NCBI GenBank assembly: GCA_004524595.1
Contig: SDOA01000010.1
Coordinates: forward strand, 1-57,598
From: Candidatus Thorarchaeota archaeon
GTDB lineage: Archaea > Asgardarchaeota > Thorarchaeia > Thorarchaeales > Thorarchaeaceae
Reading direction: 5' to 3'
Length of the DNA: 57,598 nt
The notes below the pieces were generated by a model. The model worked only from the letters and a program-made list of their open reading frames with translations. It was not told the DNA's origin and searched no databases. Of the stretch, positions 43,696 through 52,811 are shown in pieces. Position 1 is the first letter of the stretch. Each line of letters starts with the position of its first letter. The translations under genes and the position numbers were made by a program.

Positions 43696-45708
43696 TTAAC
43701 CTAGCAATCCACCTGAGGGGACTTGAGACACCCGAATTTCATCCCAAAGGGCATAACCGTAGTTTCCTGATGCCCATCCACCTCTGAAAGCACAGATTAC
43801 GGGCCCCTGCATGTAAAGTGTGTTATAAGCTATTGGTCCCGCTAAGGTAATGACGGCTGAAGTATAAGTCTGTCCATCAGCTCGCCGTGCAATCCTTAGT
43901 TTTAAATAATATCCCGACGGGGAATACACATAATAGATATGAATTTCAACTTGTTGCCACTCATAACACCACCATCCCGTGTGGCTGTAGACATCCTCTT
44001 CATATAGCTTTGTTGAAGAACCTTGGTACATCCTGTAGACTTGGAGATATTTGCCATAGAATCTTACCTTCACATAGTTGTCACTATCCTGATAAACTGG
44101 GTAGAAATCATGGTAAGCCAATGCATAGCCATTTGAGCGTTTAGTGTAATATGAAAAGTACTTATCATAATCTGGATTTACTCTTAGTTGTTGATCTCCT
44201 ATCCTAGCCCATTGATATGCTACTACTTTATCTCCTGAAGAATCTGTCATATACATTTTACCTTGATAAAGATAGGGATCGAAACGGGGCCCATAGGCAG
44301 TTGTTATGGGATGGCATGACCAACTGTTTGTATCATAATCTTGAAAGTCATCTAGACATGCAAAATTCAACGTTTCCCAAGAATCTATGATCCCATGGCC
44401 ATAATAGTCATTTTGACGTTCTGTAGTCTTACTATAATCATCTGGATCAGTATCTTGACCACCTGGATCACAATGATACTTAAGAAAGTCCTTTACTACC
44501 GAACTTGAAGGATTAGAACCTCTAACATTTGATAATAGCTGATATGTCACTGCTGCTTCTCCTGCTACAAGCGGTGCTGAAAAGCTTGTTCCTTCCCAAT
44601 CACCGAAATCGTCTAAATGTCCATTGTCATCCTCGTCGTTTTGAATTGGTGCATAAACATATGTACCTGGAGCTACCACTTCAATTTCAGGACCATAATT
44701 AGAATAAGAGGTCATTTCTCCTTCATCTGGTTCATCCCGAGTATATACTGCACCAATTGCCATTACATTGGCATATTTAGCAGGGTAGAATACGGAGGTG
44801 TGAGAATTTCCAGATGAAGCGATCATGACTGTTTCTCCATCCGATACAAGATTATCCACTGCATTTTGAAGTCCAGTCCACGTATATGACCCTCCCCATG
44901 AACAACTGACAATTTCAGGATCATGCCAGGCATATAAAAGCTCTAAAGCCCATTGCCAATGAAAATCTCTTTTTGTTGTATCATAAACATCTACCACAAT
45001 TAGGTCTACATAAGGAGCCATCCGTAGAAATGTTCCTACAACTCCAGTACCATGGCCTGGGCCATCATACACTCCAACTTTTTGGGAAGAATCATGCTCA
45101 TAATCACTGTAAGATGTCCATTCATCTTCAGTGTCAATATAGTTGTTAGATGCCCAATATACATAGTGACCAAAAGGCCACCAACCCTCGTAATGATAAT
45201 TGATATCAATATACCACATTGTACGTAATGTACCATCAGGTCTATACATCAGATCTTCATGGGGATGAACACCTGTATCAACAATAGCGGCCGTGACTCC
45301 TTGTCCAGGTTTGGGCATATTTATTTTGTCAATCCAATTATGGCCATTGTCAACGTTTAGCATTTCATAAGCAGTATCATCAGAGTATCCTGGTATTGCA
45401 GCTAGTAATTCAACTGAATTATTACTTTCGGCAGAATCAACTTCTATAACTATTTCTGCAAAACTCCTATTGATAAAGGATGAGATAACTTTATGAGAAT
45501 CCCCAGTTATCACAGAATTAGTTTCTTCTGTAGGTTCTTGTCCTAGATTTGAGAATGCTGCCATTAAGAAATCATTCCCGCTATTTCCTCTATCCATTCC
45601 TTGACCCATAGTTATTGGAAATGTATCTATTGCTGTCATCAGGACTATTAAAGAAATAAATAGAACTGAGATCAGCTTAACTCTTTTCTGATATTTCACG
45701 AAATCCAC
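43696..45708 (-). CDS. Secreted subtilisin-family (S8) serine protease
   Basis: A 670-residue exported protease. The signal segment KLISVLFISLIVLMTAIDTF is followed by a propeptide-like region. The catalytic triad is clear: aspartate in AAIVDTGVHPHED (about D144), histidine in GPGHGTGVVGTF (about H219), serine in GTSFSAPLVAGEAAV (about S375). A C-terminal domain of about 200 aromatic-rich residues has beta-sandwich-like phrases (HTGWWCYEWQQVEIHIYYV). It probably acts on outside proteins. It is placed in the inserted region between the cyclophilin copies. Upstream it overlaps a doubtful small frame by 32 bp. Confidence 0.93.
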   Translation of the reverse strand: MDFVKYQKRVKLISVLFISLIVLMTAIDTFPITMGQGMDRGNSGNDFLMAAFSNLGQEPTEETNSVITGDSHKVISSFINRSFAEIVIEVDSAESNNSVELLAAIPGYSDDTAYEMLNVDNGHNWIDKINMPKPGQGVTAAIVDTGVHPHEDLMYRPDGTLRTMWYIDINYHYEGWWPFGHYVYWASNNYIDTEDEWTSYSDYEHDSSQKVGVYDGPGHGTGVVGTFLRMAPYVDLIVVDVYDTTKRDFHWQWALELLYAWHDPEIVSCSWGGSYTWTGLQNAVDNLVSDGETVMIASSGNSHTSVFYPAKYANVMAIGAVYTRDEPDEGEMTSYSNYGPEIEVVAPGTYVYAPIQNDEDDNGHLDDFGDWEGTSFSAPLVAGEAAVTYQLLSNVRGSNPSSSVVKDFLKYHCDPGGQDTDPDDYSKTTERQNDYYGHGIIDSWETLNFACLDDFQDYDTNSWSCHPITTAYGPRFDPYLYQGKMYMTDSSGDKVVAYQWARIGDQQLRVNPDYDKYFSYYTKRSNGYALAYHDFYPVYQDSDNYVKVRFYGKYLQVYRMYQGSSTKLYEEDVYSHTGWWCYEWQQVEIHIYYVYSPSGYYLKLRIARRADGQTYTSAVITLAGPIAYNTLYMQGPVICAFRGGWASGNYGYALWDEIRVSQVPSGGLLG

Positions 45709-45910
45709 CTTTCCCTATTGCTAATTCCATTGGAATCTCCCCGTCGCGCAGTAATGCACTGAGCTCTGATTTAACACTTTGTTTATTGTGCAATGCTTCA
45801 GAAACTAATCTGGAGAAGTTGTCCCAATCTGCAAAAGCATCGACTGTCTTCACTTCTCGCAAAAGATGAAGTTTCTTAAGAAACCGTTTTGTTGTGACAG
45901 ATTCTATCAC
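45677..45910 (-). pseudogene. Possible NYN-domain remnant
   Basis: A 77-codon frame that overlaps the subtilase start. Extending it upstream to the preceding stop reads IFWDFENVHVIESVTTKRFL, then VKTVDAFADWDNFSRLVSEA. That resembles the first half of a NYN (PIN-like) RNase domain, where FWDxEN is the metal-binding start. The frame ends after about 90 codons, short of a full domain, so a truncated remnant is likely. It could also be a small real gene. Confidence 0.4.
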
Positions 45911-45981
45911 ATGTACATTCTCAAAATCCCAGAATATGTGCTAGATGATGATTGAAATCTATATTCTCGATTTGTAATCCT

Positions 45982-46209
45982 TCAAGTATGCAGATGGATA
46001 CAGACTATGAATTCATCCTCATCGATATTCTCTTGCTCAGTGAAGTGTTTTTCCCATGCAACTGCTTTTTCGACGTCACCCCGCTCTGCTTCAACAAACT
46101 TCATATCACGTAGATTTGCACGATTCGGTAACAAATCTGCACGATATATGGCTCCAAACTTCCGAGAACGTTGAATAACAATTAGATCTGTATCTGGATA
46201 GAATCCCAT
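45982..46209 (-). pseudogene. Frame-disrupted remnant, unknown
   Basis: A 75-codon frame (FYPDTDLIVIQRSRKFGAIY, then AWEKHFTEQENIDEDEFIVC). It overlaps by a one-frame step an upstream frame with SDLEERIGNLEELLKDSAW, suggesting one protein broken by a frameshift near 46205. No family is recognised. It may be decayed DNA in the inserted region. Confidence 0.35.
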
Positions 46210-46434
46210 GCTGAATCCTTCAATAACTCCTCTAGATTACCGATCCGTTCTTCAAGATCAGACACTGCTTGCATTTTCATCTGATTACAGTTAGGAACAT
46301 TCTTCATCTGTATTCTTCCCACCTTTACTCGAATTGATACATTGGTTTACCAAAGGAAATCAGCTCCTCCCAACTGGTACCTTCTGGCGGCATCGTCAAC
46401 CTACTATGTTGTGGTGTATGCAAATCTAGGTTCT
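46210..46434. other. Accessory region, no intact gene
   Basis: This stretch of the inserted region holds short minus-strand frames: MPPEGTSWEELISFGKPM-like near 46325-46400, and the coiled-coil-like upstream part of the remnant at 45982. None is long or conserved enough to call. No RNA was recognised. Confidence 0.35.
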
Positions 46435-47342
46435 CTATTTTAAAAATATCCAGATAGCGTAAAGTAACATGATTACACCGATAACCAAGATTCCGAGTAA
46501 TATGATGTTTAGAGGATTGTCGAACCAACCATTGACCAACTCAACCTCAACTCTACCAAGTTGTCCACTCATCTTTCCCAGAGTGTCATACGCTTTCAGA
46601 TAGACTGTGTAATTACCATTATCCCAATCGTATGTCTTCCAAGTGAAACTGCCCTCGAACGTATACCTGACATCCAACTCAGAGTTCATTATTGTGTCCA
46701 CAAGAACATCATCAATTAGGGTTCAACCCTCTCTACTGGATAGCAATCATCAAGTACTTCGAACTCAATGGATACTTCCCCAGTTAAAGGACCTTGAAGT
46801 GTAGTCATTGAAACCAATGATGGAGCTTCTGTATCAGTCTTGATAATAATATCAAGCTCATCCTGTATACCAGCGTATGCTGTAGATACCGCATTAGAGA
46901 AGTAAACATACCACGTGTCTGAGTCAGGAGCTTCAAAATTCCAATAATACCATCCTTCCTCAATTCGAGGATAGTTATGAATTTCATGGGCATTATTCGG
47001 ATTAGTAGCTCCTGAATTCTGTATTTCATCATGAGCAAACTGATCAACGATGAAAAAGTGAATCCCATCACCGTTGTTTATTCTCAACCATCCAGCCATT
47101 GCCTCACCTTCATTAAGGGCAACAGATAGGTATCTTGCAGAATATGCATCTACAACAAAATCATTCTCATTGTGAATCTCTATAGCAGTAACTTCTGGTG
47201 TATTTATTGTCCCATAGGTTAGGAGGACAAGAACTATAGTCACAAAGAATAATCGATTATTTGTTTCTCGTTTTATTTTCAAATCAATGTCTTTTTTTGC
47301 TTTATCAATGACCGCATTATAGTATTTTCTTATTGTTGTCAT
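46435..47342 (-). pseudogene. Secreted Ig-like protein gene with a frameshift
   Basis: Two minus-strand frames form one protein of about 300 residues. The first (47342-46716) has a membrane segment at residues 32-47, then a beta-rich pre-peptidase-like region (DGIHFFIVDQFAHDEIQ; APDSDTWYVYFSNAVS) and the start of an Ig-like domain (LTGEVSIEFEVLDDCYPVE). The second (open from 46722) continues that domain (LIDDVLVDTIMNSE, then YDWDNGNYTVYLKAYDTLG) and ends in a C-terminal helix (NIILLGILVIGVIMLLYAIW). The two frames overlap by seven bases around 46716-46722, so one base lost or gained explains the break. The gene is probably inactive, unless this is a sequencing error. Confidence 0.7.
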
Positions 47343-47472
47343 ATTTATCCCTCAATTAATGGAACCATTGGTATAGAGGATTATATTGAACTGGTTCAAT
47401 TTAAATTGAAATAAAACTTACACTCAAGATTGATGAGATTATGACACTTCATTTTGGAAGTTCTCATATCCA

Positions 47473-47742
47473 TCAAATAAGTGCTGCAATCAGCAGCGAA
47501 ACGAAAAGAACATGAAGAGCGCTGTAAACTACCATCAATGTGACTGACATAATCCCTACGTGATAGAGCCAAATAAGGCTATCATGCTTGCGAAATAGAA
47601 AGGGGGGAATAGTCATTCCAATGACTATTCTTACGATAGCCATGATTATGATGTCATTCATCCAAAGGTCGTTATACTGCAAAGGGGGACTCTGATTTGT
47701 TAGTGATAAATAACCAAAAACCAATCTCCAACTTACAAGCAT
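47473..47742 (-). CDS. Small membrane protein
   Basis: An 89-residue protein with two or three hydrophobic segments (IIIMAIVRIVIGMTIPPFLF and VGIMSVTLMVVYSALHVLFV). No recognised motif; it may be a remnant. It lies near the right end of the inserted region. Confidence 0.5.
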   Translation of the reverse strand: MLVSWRLVFGYLSLTNQSPPLQYNDLWMNDIIIMAIVRIVIGMTIPPFLFRKHDSLIWLYHVGIMSVTLMVVYSALHVLFVSLLIAALI

Positions 47743-47987
47743 ACATACTATACAATAGATAGATTTAGTTTACTGAACTCCACATCCGCTCACCTGAATA
47801 AGGAATGTATTCATGCAGATTAATACCTTCCTTTGATTCCAGAAGGTGGCTTTTCCTCAGATGGAAGTAGGGAAAACTTGTCGATAGAGTGGAAATCGTT
47901 AGTCTAACAGGAACCAGTGTTCTGTATAGTCCTCTTCGACATTGTCGATTAGTGACATTGACCAGCTATCACTTTTTCAAGTATGAA

Positions 47988-48476
47988 TTATCTCCAAGAT
48001 TTTAATTTCTGAAGTTCATGTTTTTCAATTGCAGGATCTACTTCAAGAACTTCAACTTTGAGCATCTTGTCACCCTGCTGGATTTTTTGAATTACATCGA
48101 ATCCTTCAATTGTGTGACCAAAGACGGTATGTCTACCATTTAGATGCTTTGTGTTATCCTCATTCAATACAATAAAAAACTGACTACCTCCAGTATCTCT
48201 TCCTGCATGGGCCATCGAGAAAGCACCGATTTTGTGTTTCTGTCTGTGTCCTCGTGTTTCGCAAGGAATTGCATAACCAGGACCTCCAGAACCTGTACCA
48301 GTAGGGTCTCCACCTTGAATGACAAATTCATCTACGACTCTATGAAAGGTCAATCCATCATAATAGCCACTCTGAGCAAGTGTGACGAAGTTTTTGACCG
48401 TGTTAATTGCATCATCATTCCAGAATTCAGCAAGAAGATCCCCACGGTTCGTTTGAATCTTAATCGTTGTTGGCAT
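47988..48476 (-). CDS. Cyclophilin-type peptidyl-prolyl isomerase
   Basis: A 162-residue cytosolic isomerase that helps protein folding by turning proline bonds. The family motifs are complete: FHRVVDEFVIQGGDPTGTG, GPGYAIPCE, and SQFFIVLNEDNTKHLNGRHT, with the active-site FHR arginine. ATG start. Codons 90-162 are duplicated at 41209-41432, beyond 6.5 kb of accessory DNA. The intact gene is composed of a host-derived 5' part and a 3' part that probably came with the element. Confidence 0.94.
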   Translation of the reverse strand: MPTTIKIQTNRGDLLAEFWNDDAINTVKNFVTLAQSGYYDGLTFHRVVDEFVIQGGDPTGTGSGGPGYAIPCETRGHRQKHKIGAFSMAHAGRDTGGSQFFIVLNEDNTKHLNGRHTVFGHTIEGFDVIQKIQQGDKMLKVEVLEVDPAIEKHELQKLKSWR

Positions 48477-48613
48477 TTCTACACCTTACATATTGTTTTG
48501 CGAGAATCGCATTTCTGGTAGGAAATCAGTTTTGTACTTAGGCGTTTGGGAAGAGTCCTATTTGATAGTCCTGCCTATTGGCTTATTAGCAGATTCAAGA
48601 AGGAAAACAATGA

Positions 48614-49819
48614 ATGATTGTCGAGAGAGAATATACCGAAGGCAGGACAACAATCCTCAGTGCAGATGTAGAGCATTATAGTGGAGGTAAGAAACAAATC
48701 ACTGCAAGTCTACCTGTATTCTATAATCCACGAATGCGTCTGAATCGTGATGTTTCTGTGCTCTTTCTCTCAGCATATTTGCAGGATACAAAAATAGATA
48801 CTATGTGCGAGCCATTAACAGGGTCGGGTATCAGAACACTTCGATATCTGAATGAATGCCCGGGTGATTTTACTGCAAAGATATTTGACGCCAATCCGAA
48901 TGCAATAGAAACAGCATCAAGGAATATTGATAGGCTTGGTCTAAAACAGAGGGCACAAGTACTGAAGGGTGATGCCAAGTTTCTACTTATGGTTGAATCT
49001 CGTGAGAATAGGTTTGATTTTGTTGATTTGGACCCTTTTGGCACTCCAGCTCCATACCTTAATGCATCAATCCAGTCGCTGAACCCAGAAGAAGGATTAC
49101 TCGCATTAACTGCGACTGACATGCCAGTACTCTGTGGGGCATATCCCAATGTTGCTATGCGTAGATATGGGGGATTTTCGATTCGAACTCCATTCACACA
49201 TGAACTAGCTGTGAGATTACTTCAAGGCTTTGTATTTCGGGTTGCTGGATTGAATGACTGTTCGATTAGACCGTATGCAATATTGAGCACGGATCATTAT
49301 GTGAGAACGTGGGTTAAGGTAAGTGCTGATAGAAAAGCATCAAACAGACAAGTTGAGTCGCTTGGAATCATTAGATACTGTCTTGGTTGTATGTGTTCTG
49401 AAACCATTCCACTGAGTATAAAATATAATGATAAGCCTTTCAAACACGTAAGAAAAGATTGCAGAGGACCTGTAAAGGAGGCAGGCCCTCTATGGACTGG
49501 AGACCTCTTCCAACAAAAAACAATAGAACAGGCACGAGTTCTGTTGAACAAGGAGGATGTAAGTATCTATCATAAAAGAGTGCCACGAATTCTTGAGGAG
49601 ATGCATGAGGAACAACCTCTGATGCAATTTCCCTTTATTGATCTTCATGCACTCTGTGATTTGCACAATCTAACTCCTCCAAAAAATAGTCAGGTCATAG
49701 AATACCTCAAAGACATGGGTCATAAGGTATCCAGAACACACTTCAGACCAACAGCAATTAGAACTGATGCTCCAATCCAGGAAATCGTATTAGCGATATC
49801 GAACCTGATGAAAAGGTGA
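48614..49819 (+). CDS. trm1: tRNA (guanine26-N2)-dimethyltransferase Trm1
   Basis: A 401-residue enzyme that methylates G26 of tRNA using SAM. Segments include ITASLPVFYNPRMRLNRDVS, the SAM-binding MCEPLTGSGIRTLRYLNE, the catalytic DFVDLDPFGTPAPYLNASI, and TATDMPVLCGAYPNVAMRRY. A C-terminal zinc-like part has IRYCLGCMCSETIPL. Length matches archaeal Trm1. It overlaps no gene and is followed 6 nt later by ftsJ, consistent with an RNA-modification operon. Confidence 0.95.
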   Translation: MIVEREYTEGRTTILSADVEHYSGGKKQITASLPVFYNPRMRLNRDVSVLFLSAYLQDTKIDTMCEPLTGSGIRTLRYLNECPGDFTAKIFDANPNAIETASRNIDRLGLKQRAQVLKGDAKFLLMVESRENRFDFVDLDPFGTPAPYLNASIQSLNPEEGLLALTATDMPVLCGAYPNVAMRRYGGFSIRTPFTHELAVRLLQGFVFRVAGLNDCSIRPYAILSTDHYVRTWVKVSADRKASNRQVESLGIIRYCLGCMCSETIPLSIKYNDKPFKHVRKDCRGPVKEAGPLWTGDLFQQKTIEQARVLLNKEDVSIYHKRVPRILEEMHEEQPLMQFPFIDLHALCDLHNLTPPKNSQVIEYLKDMGHKVSRTHFRPTAIRTDAPIQEIVLAISNLMKR

Positions 49820-49825
49820 ACACGA

Positions 49826-50461
49826 ATGGCAAGAGGATCAGAAGGAGAACGGCGCAAGAAAGAACACTATTACAAAGCAGCTAAAAGAGCAGGGTATCGA
49901 AGTAGGTCTGCCTTCAAGATTAAACAGATGGTAAAAGACCAAGGACTTCTAAAGGGTGTAGATATCGTATTGGAGCTATGCAGCGCACCTGGAGGTTGGA
50001 CCCAAGTTTTGCGTGAACTGAATAAAAACCTCAGAATTGTTGCAATTGACCTAGATGAAATGCAACCAATTCAAGGAATACATTTCATTCAAGGAAGTAT
50101 CCTTGATGAAACAATAATCAAGAAAGCTAGTGAATTGATAGGCTGTTCCTTCGACTTGGTACTATCGGATTGCTCACCCAAAGTATCAGGACACTGGGAA
50201 CTGGATGTTGTTAGGCAGCTTGAACTCGCTGAACGAACATTTGAGATAGGAGTACAGGTTCTTGGACCTAATGGAAAAGCACTAGCAAAAGTATTCCAAG
50301 GGACGGGATTCCAAGAATTCCTTCAATCAATACGAAGGCAATATAATAGTACAAAACTTATCAAACCGCCAGCATCGAGAAAATCCAGTGCAGAGATATA
50401 TCTACTAGCTGCGGGGCCACGTAGAAGAGTAGAAGATTCTGAAGAGATTGATGAAGATTAG
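49826..50461 (+). CDS. rlmE: FtsJ/RlmE-type rRNA 2'-O-methyltransferase
   Basis: A 211-residue methyltransferase that adds a 2'-O-methyl group to uridine in the 23S rRNA A-loop. The catalytic K-D-K-E set is visible: lysine in RSAFKIKQM, aspartate in LVLSDCSPKVSGHW, lysine in ALAKVFQGTGF, glutamate in SSAEIYLLAAG. The SAM-binding motif is LELCSAPGGWTQVLRE. The C-terminal tail is short and acidic. Six nt separate it from trm1, and its last 4 bp overlap the opposing rpc34-like gene. Confidence 0.93.
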   Translation: MARGSEGERRKKEHYYKAAKRAGYRSRSAFKIKQMVKDQGLLKGVDIVLELCSAPGGWTQVLRELNKNLRIVAIDLDEMQPIQGIHFIQGSILDETIIKKASELIGCSFDLVLSDCSPKVSGHWELDVVRQLELAERTFEIGVQVLGPNGKALAKVFQGTGFQEFLQSIRRQYNSTKLIKPPASRKSSAEIYLLAAGPRRRVEDSEEIDED

Positions 50462-50805
50462 CGAATGTCTGCTCCCATCCATTCTTCAAGTTCTTTACAA
50501 TACACCGGTGAATCAGGTTGTCGAACACCGCATTTACTAATTCTCAAACAATGGAAGCAAGGACAACCATTCATGTCTGATAGACCACTTGGCTCGCTAT
50601 CATCAGTGATTGCTGCTTTCAATACATATTGTTCATTTTTGATTTCTTGTTTCTGCATTATCCGTCCCTCGGACAACAGAGTCGTTAGAGCTAACATGAT
50701 CTGTTCTTTTTCAATGCCAAGTTTTTCAGCCAGTTCATCAATAAGAAGACCATCTTTACCTGCGGTTTTTAGTTCACTCAGTACCAGGGTATCGATATCG
50801 CTCAT
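50458..50805 (-). CDS. Rpc34-like winged-helix protein with C-terminal Fe-S motif
   Basis: A roughly 115-residue protein. The N-terminal winged helix reads LVLSELKTAGKDGLLIDELA, then GIEKEQIMLALTTLLSEGRI. The C-terminal motif CPCFHCLRISKCGVRQP, then SPVYCKELEEWMG, mirrors the cubane-cluster end of eukaryotic RNA polymerase III subunit RPC34 (Cys-x2-Cys, Cys, Gly, Ser-Pro, Cys, Trp). Archaeal orthologues of RPC34 are known. It sits where tfb often follows gar1 and srp19 in archaea. ATG at 50805 is chosen, with an AGGT upstream. RNA polymerase or initiation-factor association is inferred. Confidence 0.7.
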   Translation of the reverse strand: MSDIDTLVLSELKTAGKDGLLIDELAEKLGIEKEQIMLALTTLLSEGRIMQKQEIKNEQYVLKAAITDDSEPSGLSDMNGCPCFHCLRISKCGVRQPDSPVYCKELEEWMGADIR

Positions 50806-50933
50806 TGAAATGACCTTTGAATAGAAACATGGCAACATCAAACGAACTACACATGATGATATTTAATTATCGGAAGCTGCTAACCATTATCGGCAATTGT
50901 CGTATAAGAAAAAGCTTGAATGTACATAAGTGT

Positions 50934-51173
50934 TCATCGCTTTTTATATAGATATACCATCTGGCCAACTATTTTTTGAGGGTCAAAATCGCGCCGAGGG
51001 CGAATTGATACATATGGGTTGGCTACAGGTCCAAAGACATCAACGATAGTACCTATTTCCTGTGCCTGTTTATCCATAACTATGGACTCGCTCCCAGTAG
51101 GGGGCGTCTTATCAGTGCGAATTATTATTGAACCACGATTTGTTATGTGAAGGACTTTCCCTAATCGTCTCAC
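50934..51173 (-). CDS. gar1: H/ACA RNP protein Gar1
   Basis: A 79-residue single-domain beta-barrel protein of the H/ACA pseudouridylation complex. The family pattern is GKVLHITNRGSIIIRTD, then IGTIVDVFGPVANPYVSIRP, ending in VGQMVYLYKK. It binds the Cbf5 thumb loop and helps release product. It is encoded 18 nt downstream of srp19 on the same strand, a gene pairing common in archaea. Confidence 0.94.
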   Translation of the reverse strand: MRRLGKVLHITNRGSIIIRTDKTPPTGSESIVMDKQAQEIGTIVDVFGPVANPYVSIRPRRDFDPQKIVGQMVYLYKKR

Positions 51174-51191
51174 CTAATCCACTCCCGATAG

Positions 51192-51548
51192 TTACCGTTT
51201 CTTCTTCTTCTTCTTGCTCTTTTTTGACTCCTGAGCAAGACGAGCGGATTCTCTTTGAGCAATAGCTCTTCTGACTCCTTTTGCGAGCATGAGCATGACT
51301 CTCTTCTTCTTATGACCTTCATCGTTTGCTACTGCAATATAGCCCCGTTTTTCACTCCAATAACGGGGATACTGTTTATCAGTCTCGGTTTCATATTCAA
51401 AGCCGGCAGATTCAGCAGCGTCTTCAAGGATACCAATTGTTACATCTGAAGCTGCAAGATTGCTTGGAATCTTACGACCCTGAGAGCGTGAGATATTTTT
51501 CTCAAAATATGCAGGCCAGAATATAAGCGTCCCATCTCGTTTTCTCAT
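51192..51548 (-). CDS. srp19: Signal recognition particle protein SRP19
   Basis: A roughly 118-residue RNA-binding protein of the signal recognition particle. The family signature is LIFWPAYFEKNISRSQGRKI at the N-terminus, with DAAESAGFEYETETDKQYPR and WSEKRGYIAV. A basic tail (KKSKKKKKKR) binds 7S RNA. ATG at 51548 is chosen, with GGAAG upstream. It starts the srp19-gar1-rpc34-like run on the minus strand. Confidence 0.95.
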   Translation of the reverse strand: MRKRDGTLIFWPAYFEKNISRSQGRKIPSNLAASDVTIGILEDAAESAGFEYETETDKQYPRYWSEKRGYIAVANDEGHKKKRVMLMLAKGVRRAIAQRESARLAQESKKSKKKKKKR

Positions 51549-51716
51549 GTGATTTGCTTCCAAGTTATGCTGTTCAGACTCTGATTGTTACACTTTTTAC
51601 CTTTCTCATGGGTCATGTTCCGTATACCATCAAATCTCTGTTCTTAATATAACAGAATTCCAACAAGATTCATATAGACAATTATTTCCCTCTCGAAAAA
51701 CAATTAGTTGATACTA

Positions 51717-52139
51717 ATGACACAATGTCAGTTGTGTATTGGGGTTGTTTCATCCAACACAATATGGAAGAATCAGCAAGATATTTTCTGTTCAAACTGT
51801 GCTACTGTTAAGCTTCTATCCTTAGAATGTCGAAGTATCTCTCGTGAAGCAGAAGAGGAATTAGTGAATATATCAAGGGAGATAGAGAAGCTTGTAGATA
51901 AAGGTCAGGGAGAAGAAACACTACATCTCATACGAAAAGAACTAACACTCCTTGACAAAATGGTAGTTCCTGAAATGGCATTTGGGGGTGTTAGTACTGG
52001 GATTTATTACTTCAATGAGGCTATGAAGAAGGCAAACCGTCTTGATAGTATCCAATTCTTTAAAGATCGTGTCTTTCTTAATGGGGGAATTACTTTTGTC
52101 AGTGTAGTACTATATCAGAAGAAGAATCTTGACCTTTAG
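51717..52139 (+). CDS. Zinc-ribbon-like protein, unknown
   Basis: A roughly 140-residue protein. The N-terminus has two cysteine pairs (CQLC and CSNC) for a zinc site. A helical middle follows (EEELVNISREIEKLVDKGQG). The last 40 residues are mixed strands (GGITFVSVVLYQKKNL). No family is recognised. ATG at 51717 is used; TTG at 51708 is in frame. Confidence 0.68.
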   Translation: MTQCQLCIGVVSSNTIWKNQQDIFCSNCATVKLLSLECRSISREAEEELVNISREIEKLVDKGQGEETLHLIRKELTLLDKMVVPEMAFGGVSTGIYYFNEAMKKANRLDSIQFFKDRVFLNGGITFVSVVLYQKKNLDL

Positions 52140-52250
52140 AAATGGAAATATTTCATTGGGCATGTTCCAAGAAACATATGAGATAGTTACATAGAATCTT
52201 GAGAGAACGTCTTAAGAAGGGGATAGAAACCTTCAGTTGACTGAATATAG

Positions 52251-52748
52251 GTGAAGAACAAGTTGAAGCGAAAGAGTAAGGATGTGTACTTTGCAGAGAT
52301 AGCAGATTTAGTATCGTCCAGAAGCACCTGCCTCAGGAATCAGGTTGGTGCAGTGATAGTGAAGGAATCTCAGATTCTTAGTACTGGGTATAATGGAGCC
52401 CCAAAGAAACTTCCTCACTGTTCAGAGGTTGGATGTCTTAGAGAGGCATTAGGAGTAAAGCCAGGAGAACGCCATGAACTCTGTCGAGGTCTACATGCAG
52501 AACAGAACGCTATTATCCAAGCAGCATATCATGGTATAAGTGTACGAGATGCAAAGATATACTGTACCACTAGACCGTGCAGTATTTGTACGAAGATGAT
52601 AATCAATGCAGGAATTAAGGAGATTATCTATATCGAGGAGTATGATGATGATTTAGCTGCTCAATTATTAAAAGAATCAGACCTTATTATCAGACAGGTA
52701 GTGATTCCCCGTGTTTATGGGAGAAATGGTACCAACTCAAGGAAATAA
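52251..52748 (+). CDS. Deoxycytidylate (dCMP)-type deaminase
   Basis: A 165-residue zinc deaminase giving dUMP for thymidylate synthesis. The zinc site is complete: [11 protein letters not shown] (HAE) and [16 protein letters not shown] (PCxxC). The N-terminal [19 protein letters not shown] fits dCMP deaminases, and other zinc-linked cysteines are in [16 protein letters not shown] start. It lies upstream of pyrB, so both may form a pyrimidine set. Confidence 0.9.
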   Translation: MKNKLKRKSKDVYFAEIADLVSSRSTCLRNQVGAVIVKESQILSTGYNGAPKKLPHCSEVGCLREALGVKPGERHELCRGLHAEQNAIIQAAYHGISVRDAKIYCTTRPCSICTKMIINAGIKEIIYIEEYDDDLAAQLLKESDLIIRQVVIPRVYGRNGTNSRK

Positions 52749-52811
52749 TTCATAGCTGGAAAGCTTAAAGAGTGACTTACTTCCAGATTCAGTCCCAGGT
52801 GTGAAAACCAC

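Noticed and set aside
46325..46528. Minus-strand 67-codon frame
   Set aside because: Overlaps the Ig-like protein remnant in another frame; no motif.
48144..48521. Plus-strand frame over the cyclophilin gene
   Set aside because: Antisense shadow of the conserved cyclophilin gene.
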